From CAZEJK01 sp964512045 (GTDB lineage: Bacteria; Acidobacteriota; Thermoanaerobaculia; Thermoanaerobaculales; Sulfomarinibacteraceae): DNA of 5,226 nucleotides. Numbering within the stretch: the stretch's first letter is position 1; each line of letters opens with the position of its first letter. Below, one piece after another: positions 1 through 5,172 of this stretch. The notes below the pieces were generated by a model. The model was not told the DNA's origin. It was given only the letters and a program-made list of their open reading frames with translations, and did not search any database. A program made the translations under genes and the position numbers. The stretch is taken from positions 1-5,226 of the forward strand of contig CAZEJK010000337.1 in assembly GCA_964512045.1 (NCBI GenBank), in the 5' to 3' direction.

Positions 1-99
1 GGGATCCGGCTGTCGGGGCCGGGACCGGGGCCAGGACCGGAGCCGGGCTGCGGCGCCATCGGAGCATCACTTTGGTTGCGGCCCGCGGCCGCGTTGGAA
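1..99 (-). repeat. Dispersed intergenic repeat, copy A (longest copy; truncated by or ending at the window edge)
   Basis: Read on the minus strand from 99 to 1, this element has three parts. The head begins TTCCAACGCGG and carries a GCGGCC-GCG-GGCCGC hairpin. The middle of about 40 bases includes CAACCAAAGTGATG, followed by a tract rich in CCGGTCC / CCGGCC steps. The tail ends CCGACAGCCGGATCCC at base 1. The head and middle (59-97) match 5173-5211 perfectly in inverted orientation over 39 bases. The tail (1-26) matches 1422-1447 at 24 of 26 positions. The head faces the GFA gene, whose ATG is 37 bases further on. It may extend left of the window. I do not recognise it as a named family; it resembles REP-like or MITE-like intergenic repeats only in being short, palindrome-bearing and non-coding. 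Confidence 0.8.
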
Positions 100-134
100 A
101 TGGGAGCAAGGCCGTCATCACGAGGAGGAGAAGC

Positions 135-533
135 ATGACTGTTCGACGCGGGAGCTGTTTGTGCGGTGCGCGGACGTACGAGATCGAGGGGGAGCTCGAG
201 GGTGTGTGGATGTGCCACTGCTCGCTGTGTCGCAAGGTCTCTGGGAGCAACGGGATCGCGATCCTGATCGTGCCGCGGGAGCGGTTCCGCTGGCTGACGG
301 GAGCGGATCACGGCCGGACGTACGAGCTGCGCCCGACGTACTCGGTCACTCGCTGTGCGACCTGCGGATCGCCCCTGCCCGTAGAAGAGGATGAGAGGAA
401 CATCTACCTCCCGGCCGGCTCCCTTGACGATCCCCTGGGCGTCGGGATCGCGCACCACATCTTCTGCGAGTCGAAGGCGGACTGGGACTTCGAGTCCTCG
501 GACGTGCAGCACCACGATGAACGTTCTGGCTGA
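135..533 (+). CDS. GFA-family (glutathione-dependent formaldehyde-activating enzyme / CENP-V-like) zinc-binding protein
   Basis: This encodes a 132-residue cytosolic protein of the GFA fold (Pfam GFA / CENP-V), normal length for the family. All seven family cysteines are visible: G-S-C-L-C-G at residues 6-11, C-H-C-S-L-C-R-K at 27-34 and C-A-T-C-G-S-P-L-P at 74-82. In characterised members these bind zinc. The C-terminal A-G-S-L-D-D-P at 94-100 and H-H-I-F-C-E-S-K-A-D-W are also family hallmarks. The ATG at 135 is chosen because GAGGAGGAG (122-130) sits just upstream and the homology starts there; the in-frame TTG at 72 lies inside the repeat. The name comes from Gfa, reported to condense formaldehyde with glutathione, but most family members have no proven substrate and high-GC actinobacteria often lack glutathione, so activity is not assignable. 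It is monocistronic and converges on the operon at 626-1344. Confidence 0.93.
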   Translation: MTVRRGSCLCGARTYEIEGELEGVWMCHCSLCRKVSGSNGIAILIVPRERFRWLTGADHGRTYELRPTYSVTRCATCGSPLPVEEDERNIYLPAGSLDDPLGVGIAHHIFCESKADWDFESSDVQHHDERSG

Positions 534-594
534 GTGCGATCGGAAGCTCGTACGCAGAGATGGCTACTGGGTTGGCGTGCCGAGTCGTCTGCTG

Positions 595-622
595 CTCGGC
601 GGCTGTCGCATGCGCCGCCGAG
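595..622. terminator. Hairpin between convergent genes, candidate bidirectional terminator
   Basis: There is a perfect 9-base inverted repeat, CTCGGCGGC (595-603) and GCCGCCGAG (614-622), with a 10-base loop. It lies in the 92-base gap between the GFA stop (533) and the minus-strand stop (626). Position between two converging 3' ends supports a terminator read from either side. Neither side has a clear U-tract, so it would be a non-canonical (hairpin-only) or Rho-assisted terminator. Nothing else was seen in 534-625. Confidence 0.5.
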
Positions 623-625
623 TGG

Positions 626-970
626 TCAGGGAAGAACGTACTGCAGCTGTGCGTGGGTCGTGGGCGTCAGCTGCAGCAGCGCCCGTAGGGCAGACCGATG
701 CGCGGCTGGGTCCGCAGTCGAGCTGATGTACAGCTCAGCCACCAGGTCCCGCCAACGGAGCAGCTCACGTCTCAGGCTTCGTCGCGCGTTCACCTCGACC
801 GTCAGGTCGGTAAGTCGCAGGACCGGTTCATAGGCCAGCCGGCGGCTCCGCTCATCGTCTGGCGACATGAGCTGCGTCGCGCGGTTCATCTCGTTGGCGA
901 TCATCAGGAGCTGGCGATCCAAGCCGAAGTGCGCCCATCGCTCGCCCGAGAGCTCGGCGTGCTGCGTCAC
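626..970 (-). CDS. Small helical protein of unknown function, downstream partner of the DUF5674 gene
   Basis: This encodes a 114-residue soluble protein with no signal peptide or membrane segment. The core reads W-A-H-F-G-L-D-R-Q-L-L-M-I-A-N-E-M-N-R-A (about residues 12-31), then L-R-L-T-D-L-T-V (51-58) and L-R-R-E-L-L-R-W-R-D-L-V-A-E-L-Y (66-81). These are amphipathic, Arg- and Leu-rich stretches that suggest a compact helical bundle. From memory, this matches a widespread unnamed family of about 100-residue proteins with an A-N-I-G-S-E-V-x-R-A type helix and a D-L-T block; I cannot confirm this without a search. The GTG start (970-968) has a GGGGAG Shine-Dalgarno at 984-979, eight bases away, and overlaps the upstream gene's TGA as GTGA, implying translational coupling. 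No catalytic motif is visible and no function can be assigned. Confidence 0.8.
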   Translation of the reverse strand: MTQHAELSGERWAHFGLDRQLLMIANEMNRATQLMSPDDERSRRLAYEPVLRLTDLTVEVNARRSLRRELLRWRDLVAELYISSTADPAAHRSALRALLQLTPTTHAQLQYVLP

Positions 971-1344
971 GGCAACGGCTCCCCGCGTCCGACAAGCGTG
1001 AACGTGAGCTCGCGGACCTGACGGCGCACCTCCTCGTCCTGAATCACCATGCTGCGGTGACCCTGCGCGGGCCGGATGTTGATCAGCTAGGTGTACTCGA
1101 TACAGTCGTTCTCACCGCGCCCGGGGTAGTAGTTCGCTCCCCAGAGATCGTTCTGCTGGCTCCCCTGCTCGAGCAGGAGGGCTTTGGCATCAGCATGCAG
1201 CTCGCCCCCGACCGCAATCACTCCACGCCGAACATCCGCAACGTACTTGACCATGTCCTCGAAGAACGCAGCCGTCAGCCGCGCGAGCTCCTCGTGGTCG
1301 AGCATGCTCGAGACGACGACGATATCGGGCTCGTGCTCCGTCAT
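967..1344 (-). pseudogene. DUF5674-family gene with an in-frame TAG at codon 86 (nonsense mutation, sequencing error or readthrough)
   Basis: From ATG 1344, conserved DUF5674-type sequence runs M-V-K-Y-V-A-D-V (residues 31-38), A-V-G-G-E-L-H-A-D (44-52), E-Q-G-S-Q-Q-N-D-L-W-G-A-N-Y-Y-P (59-74) and I-E-Y-T (82-85). A TAG follows at 1089-1087. After it the same frame continues L-I-N-I-R-P-A-Q-G-H-R-S-M-V-I-Q-D-E-E-V-R (87-107), the family's conserved C-terminal block, and ends with TGA at 969-967. The complete gene would be 125 codons plus stop, normal for the family. Relatives as I recall them have Ser where TAG stands, so one TCG-to-TAG change would explain it. The TGA overlaps the next gene's GTG (GTGA), showing that the ancestral product reached 967. 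Without readthrough the product is 85 residues (1344-1087). No Shine-Dalgarno is obvious. The function of the family is unknown. Confidence 0.85.
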
Positions 1345-1350
1345 GCTGCG

Positions 1351-1356
1351 AGCATA
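1351..1356 (-). promoter_or_regulatory. Possible -10 box for leaderless transcription of the DUF5674 operon
   Basis: On the minus strand TATGCT (1356-1351) fits the TANNNT form and lies six bases before the ATG at 1344. That spacing would place the transcription start at or very near the A of the start codon. It goes with the lack of a Shine-Dalgarno in front of this gene. No convincing -35 box is present. This is inference from spacing and motif only. Confidence 0.25.
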
Positions 1357-1389
1357 TCAAGAACGACGACTCCGCGAGGACAGCCCAGC

Positions 1390-1447
1390 TTCCAACGCGG
1401 CCGGGGGCCGGACCCGGACCAGGTTCCGGTCCCGACAGCCGGATCCC
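1390..1447 (+). repeat. Dispersed intergenic repeat, copy B (internally deleted)
   Basis: The head, TTCCAACGCGGCC with a CGGCC-GGG-GGCCG hairpin (1390-1410), matches copy A at 79-99, and the tail (1422-1447) matches copy A at 1-26 with two differences. The roughly 40-base middle of copy A is missing here. Just past the tail GCCGG-ATC-CCGGC (1438-1450) forms a second small palindrome. The copy sits in the divergent region between the DUF5674 operon and the DUF418 gene. The head points at the DUF5674 ATG 45 bases away, the same head-to-start arrangement as copy A and the GFA gene. The remaining parts of the 303-base gap (1345-1389 and 1448-1647) hold only the candidate promoters, the ribosome binding site and a short palindrome (CTTGCG-T-CGCAAG, 1497-1509). 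Confidence 0.75.
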
Positions 1448-1581
1448 GGCCGTTCGGTCCCCGGCGGATGCCTCGGCTTCTCGGAGTTCTCGGCTGCTTG
1501 CGTCGCAAGAATGACTCACCAGGCTTCCGGCCGCGACCGATGGCAAACGGGTGTGTCAGTCCCGATGCACCGGGCGGTGAG

Positions 1582-1611
1582 TTGGCACCCGGTCCTGCAG
1601 TCGGGCACAAT
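1582..1611 (+). promoter_or_regulatory. Candidate sigma-70 type promoter for the DUF418 gene
   Basis: TTGGCA (1582-1587, one mismatch to TTGACA) and CACAAT (1606-1611, two mismatches to TATAAT) are separated by 18 bases. Transcription would start near 1618, giving a 5' leader of about 30 bases before the GTG at 1648, which includes the GGAGG ribosome binding site at 1638-1642. The location and spacing are good, but the motif match is moderate and was found by eye. Confidence 0.4.
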
Positions 1612-1647
1612 GCGTCGACTGATCCGAGAATCCGTGTGGAGGTGTCT

Positions 1648-2913
1648 GTGGAGACCCCTGCTGCGACGAGTGAGGCCCGACCTGCGACCCCGACCGAGCC
1701 GGTGGCGGCGAGCGACCGGATCCATGCCCTGGATGCCCTGCGCGGCTTCGCCGTCCTCGGGATCCTGGTGATGAACATCCAGTCGTTCTCGATGCCGGAC
1801 CCGGCGTACTTCAATCCGACCGCCTACGGAGACTTCACCGGGATCAACCGGCTTGTGTGGCTGGTGTCGCATCTGTTCGCCGACCTGAAGTTCATGGCGA
1901 TCTTCTCGATGCTGTTCGGCGCCGGGGTCGTGCTGCTGACCAGCCGGCTCGAGGCGCGCGGGGCCCGGTCGGGGCGGATCCACTACCGGCGGATGCTCGG
2001 CCTGCTTCTGTTCGGAGTTGTCCATGCGTACGGCTTATGGACAGGCGACATCCTGGTCTGGTACGCGATGACCGGTATGCTCATCTTCCCGCTCCGGCGC
2101 CTGCGGCCTGGTGTCCTGCTGGTGATCGGCATCGTGTTGCTGCTGCTGGGGACCGCGCTGTACGGCTTCTTCCAGTGGTCGCTTCCGCACTGGCCCGCGG
2201 AGGCGCAGCAGGGGAGCTTGAGCTACTGGGAGCCTCCGCAGGAGCTTGTCGAGCACCGTCTGGAGGTGTACCGCAGCGGATGGCTCGAGCAGATGTCGTT
2301 GCGGGTCCCGGACGCGCTCGTGCTGCACACGTTCGTCTATGCGATCTGGGCGTTCTGGCGGATCGGCGGGTTGATGCTCCTCGGCATGGGCTTGATGAAG
2401 CTGGGGGTGTTCTCCGCAGAGCGGTCGCCGAGGTTCTACCGCAACCTCTTGATCGTCGGTCTGATCCCTGGCATGACGCTGACGAGCCTGGGGGTTTGGC
2501 AGTACTTCCGGCACGACTTTTCGGCGGAGTACTCGATGTTCGGTGGGACGTTGCTCAACTACTGGGGCTCACTCGGCACGGCGCTGGCCTGGGTCGCTGC
2601 CGTGATGCTGATCTGCCGCACGTGGCCGGCCGGTGGGTTTGTGCGCCGGCTCGCCCCGGTCGGTCGGATGGCGTTCACGTGCTACATCCTGCAGACCGTG
2701 ATCTGCACGACCCTGTTCTTCGGTCACGGCTTCGGTTTGTACGGCCGCGTGCCGCGGTGGGGACAGCTCCTGATCGTGTGTGCGATCTGGGCAGTGCTGA
2801 TCCCGTTGGCCAACCTGTGGCTGGCGCGGTACCGCTACGGTCCGCTGGAGTGGCTCTGGCGGCGGATGACCTACGGCTTTCGGCGGACCGTACGAGGTTG
2901 TGCTGGCGGTTGA
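1648..2913 (+). CDS. DUF418-family (YeiB-like) polytopic membrane protein
   Basis: This encodes a 421-residue integral inner-membrane protein of full family length. After a Pro/Ala/Thr/Glu-rich N-terminal tail (residues 1-23) comes the diagnostic R-I-H-A-L-D-A-L-R-G-F-A-V-L-G-I-L-V-M-N-I at 24-44. About ten hydrophobic segments follow, including the L-F-G-A-G turn after the second or third helix. The C-terminal DUF418 domain has V-G-R-M-A-F-T-C-Y-I-L-Q and ends in G-P-L-E-W-L-W-R (398-405), the family's signature tail. The GTG at 1648 is chosen because GGAGG (1638-1642) lies five bases upstream and the protein then begins just before the domain. The frame stays open back to 1057, but that stretch has no homology, crosses repeat B and lies antisense to the DUF5674 gene. 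The molecular function of DUF418 is not established; roles in transport or acyl transfer have been suggested from similarity to acyltransferase-like membrane families. It is probably monocistronic. Confidence 0.93.
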   Translation: METPAATSEARPATPTEPVAASDRIHALDALRGFAVLGILVMNIQSFSMPDPAYFNPTAYGDFTGINRLVWLVSHLFADLKFMAIFSMLFGAGVVLLTSRLEARGARSGRIHYRRMLGLLLFGVVHAYGLWTGDILVWYAMTGMLIFPLRRLRPGVLLVIGIVLLLLGTALYGFFQWSLPHWPAEAQQGSLSYWEPPQELVEHRLEVYRSGWLEQMSLRVPDALVLHTFVYAIWAFWRIGGLMLLGMGLMKLGVFSAERSPRFYRNLLIVGLIPGMTLTSLGVWQYFRHDFSAEYSMFGGTLLNYWGSLGTALAWVAAVMLICRTWPAGGFVRRLAPVGRMAFTCYILQTVICTTLFFGHGFGLYGRVPRWGQLLIVCAIWAVLIPLANLWLARYRYGPLEWLWRRMTYGFRRTVRGCAGG

Positions 2914-3135
2914 GGATGGACCACCGAGTCGGGCAGCTTGGTGGAGTCCGAGGATGCTGGGGCTGTTGAGAAGGCGGTCGCACTCCACGCCGAGGGTGTG
3001 GACTTCGCCGACGCACTCCACGTTGAGTCCAGCGCAGCTGCGAGCGAGCTCGTGACCTTCGATCGGCGGTTGATGGCTGCACGAGAGCTGCGTTCGGAGG
3101 GTCCAGAGCTGCGATTGCTGAGCGCCACGGAGTGA
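2914..3135 (+). pseudogene. C-terminal fragment of a PIN-domain (VapC-type) toxin
   Basis: Immediately after the DUF418 TGA, and in the same frame, an open stretch of 73 codons ends with TGA at 3133-3135. It contains G-V-D-F-A-D-A-L-H-V and L-V-T-F-D-R-R-L, the two C-terminal acidic motifs of PIN ribonucleases (third Asp in D-F-A-D-A-L-H, fourth in T-F-D). The N-terminal half of a PIN domain, with the first Asp and the middle Glu, is absent, and no antitoxin gene is nearby. The only starts are TTG 2938 and GTG 2941, with no Shine-Dalgarno. A complete VapC has about 130 residues, so this is a 5'-truncated remnant. Lacking half of the active site, it is not expected to be a working RNase. It may be left over from a deletion or insertion that brought the DUF418 gene next to it. 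Confidence 0.72.
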
Positions 3136-3260
3136 ACTGCTCCTGGGGCGCGCACCCAAGCCTGCTCCGGACGTCAGTGAATCTCGTTTTCCCGGATATC
3201 TCGACTGTGCTTTCTGTGGAGAACCACTCAGATTAGGGAGACGCAAGGGGAGAGTGGACC
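3136..3260 (+). other. Intergenic leader of the phosphatase gene
   Basis: This is a 125-base gap of lower GC than its flanks, between the PIN remnant and the phosphatase start. Its 3' end holds AGGGGAGAG (3246-3254), a good ribosome binding site placed six bases before the GTG at 3261. I find no convincing -35/-10 pair and no terminator for the upstream genes. No Pho-box-like direct repeats are evident by eye. Confidence 0.5.
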
Positions 3261-5027
3261 GTGCTGTCTGTACTGACCGGCGGCTTTTGCGCGGTCTTCA
3301 TGTGCGGTTCACCGCCCAGCCCTCGATCGCGGTGTACAACCCGGTGTGTCAACGGCGCGTGCTCCGCGGGTCGTACCGAACGCGGTCCGGCTCGATCGTC
3401 AACGGTCTTTACCGCCGCCCGCTGGTACAAGGGCGAGGCGCTGCATCTGGACCCATACGCGCGGGGATTGCTCAAGACGTGGATGGCGGACTCGGTGATC
3501 ACCGACTCGGCGGCTGCGGGGACCGCGTTCGCGACCGGCTACAAGACCTCCGACGGCTTTGTCGGCGTCGGACCCCGCACCGACACCACGCTGAGCACCT
3601 TCAGTGCGAGCGAGGAGCTGGCGTACCGGCCGCTGGCGACCGTGCTCGAGGGAGCGAAGCTAATGGGTAAGGCAACGGGTATCGTCGCGACCAGCCGCGT
3701 CACCCACGCCACGCCCGCAGCCTTTGGCAGCCACATCCACGACCGCGGGCTCGACAACGAGATCATGGAGCACCTCGTCTACAACGATATCGACGTTGTG
3801 TTCGGCGGCGGCAAGCGGCACCTGCTGCCGGTTGCCGACGGCGGGAAGCGCACCGACGGCGAGAACCTCGTCCAGGTGTTGCTCGATCGTGGCTTCGAGT
3901 TCGTCGAGACCCGCGACGACATGCTCGCGCTCGACTCCGGACGTGCGTGGGGAATGTTCGCCTCCAGCCACATGCTCCCGGATATCGACCGCGCCGAGTT
4001 CGGCCCCGACGAGCCGTCGCTGGCGGAGATGACGGCGAAGGCGATCGAGCTGCTGAACCAGGACCCAGACGGCTTCTTCCTGATGGTCGAGGGCAGCCAG
4101 ATCGATTGGGCCGGGCACAACAATGACCCGTTTTACATGGTCACCGATACTCTTGCGTTCGATGACGCCTTCAAGGCAGCCATCGACTTCGCGAAGGCAG
4201 ACGGTGACACCATGGTCATCGTGTTTCCTGACCATAACACCGGCGCCATGGCGATCGGCCACAACTTCACAGCGATGGGGTACACGGAGACGACGGTCGA
4301 GGATCTGATCGCTCCGCTCGAGGGGATGCGCCTCACGTCCGCGGGCGTTGCAACGAAGATAGCAGAGGCAGTCGGTGGTGGCACCGTTACGGCTGCAGAC
4401 GTCATTGCAGGCGTCTCAGAGTGGTGGGGGATCGACCTCAGCGACGGGCAGGCTGATGAGATTCTCGACCTGACCGCGAACGCTGGTCTGTCGCTCAATT
4501 ACGCAATCGCCACCGTCGTCAGCCGCGACTTCACCGTCTTTGGCTGGACGACCTACGGCCACTCCGGTGAGGATGTCCCGCTGTGGTCGTACGGGAGGTA
4601 CAAGCCGGTCGGCACCATCGACAACACCCAGATCGCGGTGCACGCCGCCCGGGGCTTCGGCTTCGATCTCGATCTTGCCAGCGAGTTCCTGTTCGTCGAC
4701 CTTGGGGACTACTTCCCCGGCTACACGGTCGACGATACCGACCCGGCGAACCCGGTCATCCGAGTTGGCAGCTGTGCCGTGCCGATCAGCAAGGACTACA
4801 TGGAAATCGGCGGCTTCGCCGATGTCGAGATCCCGCTGCCAGTGATGGCGGTGCACGCACCGGTGACTGACAAGGTCTACGTGCCGATGACCGCGATTGC
4901 CCTGATGCAGGCGTTCGAAGGCACCGCAGCCACTGCTGCCACATCGAGCGAAGAGGTTCAGCGCAGGATCCACGAGCTGACGAAGGCGCTACGAGTGGCG
5001 CCCGAGCACCTGGAAGGGCTCCGCTAA
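3261..5027 (+). CDS. Alkaline phosphatase (PhoA superfamily) with an atypical N-terminus lacking the first metal-ligand motif
   Basis: This reads as a 588-residue phosphomonoesterase of the PF00245 family. Visible active-site elements, with E. coli PhoA equivalents: T-D-S-A-A-A-G-T-A with nucleophile S83 (S102); T-H-A-T-P-A-A with H149 and T151 (D153, T155); H-D-R with R162 (R166); E-G-S-Q-I-D-W-A-G-H with E277, D282, W283 and H286 (E322, D327, K328, H331); P-D-H with D324 and H325 (D369, H370); Y-G-H-S-G with H434 (H412). The H149/W283 pair is the Vibrio-type variant. Residues 495-550 (D-P-A-N-P-V-I ... V-Y-V-P-M-T-A-I) resemble the C-terminal stalk-like domain of clostridial-type phosphatases. 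Homology begins only near T-A-A-R-W-Y-K-G (51-58). Residues 1-45 are rich in Cys, Arg and Ser, and the expected hydrophobic strand plus G-D-G-M-G-like motif (D51) is missing in all three frames. The GTG start has a good Shine-Dalgarno. A secretion signal is not convincing. Confidence 0.88.
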   Translation: MLSVLTGGFCAVFMCGSPPSPRSRCTTRCVNGACSAGRTERGPARSSTVFTAARWYKGEALHLDPYARGLLKTWMADSVITDSAAAGTAFATGYKTSDGFVGVGPRTDTTLSTFSASEELAYRPLATVLEGAKLMGKATGIVATSRVTHATPAAFGSHIHDRGLDNEIMEHLVYNDIDVVFGGGKRHLLPVADGGKRTDGENLVQVLLDRGFEFVETRDDMLALDSGRAWGMFASSHMLPDIDRAEFGPDEPSLAEMTAKAIELLNQDPDGFFLMVEGSQIDWAGHNNDPFYMVTDTLAFDDAFKAAIDFAKADGDTMVIVFPDHNTGAMAIGHNFTAMGYTETTVEDLIAPLEGMRLTSAGVATKIAEAVGGGTVTAADVIAGVSEWWGIDLSDGQADEILDLTANAGLSLNYAIATVVSRDFTVFGWTTYGHSGEDVPLWSYGRYKPVGTIDNTQIAVHAARGFGFDLDLASEFLFVDLGDYFPGYTVDDTDPANPVIRVGSCAVPISKDYMEIGGFADVEIPLPVMAVHAPVTDKVYVPMTAIALMQAFEGTAATAATSSEEVQRRIHELTKALRVAPEHLEGLR

Positions 5028-5052
5028 CCCCCAGCAAACGACTGCGACCACA

Positions 5053-5084
5053 CGGCGGAGCCCGCGTCGGGCTCCGCCGCTTTC
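5053..5084 (+). terminator. Rho-independent terminator of the phosphatase gene
   Basis: There is a perfect 12-base stem, CGGCGGAGCCCG (5053-5064) with CGGGCTCCGCCG (5068-5079), and a 3-base loop (5065-5067). It is followed by CTTTCT. It starts 25 bases after the TAA at 5025-5027. The very stable GC stem plus a short T-rich tail make this a classical high-GC intrinsic terminator. Between it and repeat C (5085-5172) I see nothing that can be supported as a gene. Confidence 0.88.
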
Positions 5085-5172
5085 TGTTGCCTTCCCAGAG
5101 TCCCGTAAGGTCATCCCCCGACCGCGCCAGCTTGCACGAGACGTCTTCGACAAAGTCGCCGCGGAGGACCTA

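Noticed and set aside
72..134. TTG start at 72 for the GFA gene
   Set aside because: The added residues are encoded by repeat copy A, and the same M-V-A-A-R-G-R-V-G reading appears at copy C. The ATG at 135 has a strong Shine-Dalgarno and matches the family start.
1190..1546. Minus-strand open frame with a G-P-x-P-G-P-G-P tract
   Set aside because: The Pro-Gly tract is simply the translation of repeat B, and the rest is the antisense or alternative frame of the DUF5674 gene.
1057..1647. Upstream extension of the DUF418 reading frame to a start at 1057 (618 residues)
   Set aside because: The extra 197 residues have no recognisable sequence, lie antisense to the conserved DUF5674 gene and cross repeat B. 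A GGAGG-preceded GTG at 1648 gives the normal family length.
2918..2949. Hairpin GGAC-CACC ... GGTG-GA-GTCC just after the DUF418 stop
   Set aside because: The eight-pair stem is interrupted by a bulge, with a 14-base loop and no T-tract; too weak to call a terminator.
2569..3246. Long minus-strand open frame across the DUF418 3' end and the PIN fragment
   Set aside because: It has low-complexity Pro/Arg/Gln/Ser composition, is antisense to well-supported coding sequence and has no family motif: a shadow of GC-rich codon use.
3254..3670. Alternative frame at the phosphatase 5' end, tested as a frameshifted signal peptide or missing N-terminus
   Set aside because: It has no hydrophobic signal core and no D-G-x-G motif. 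After about 3410 it is only a shadow of the phosphatase.
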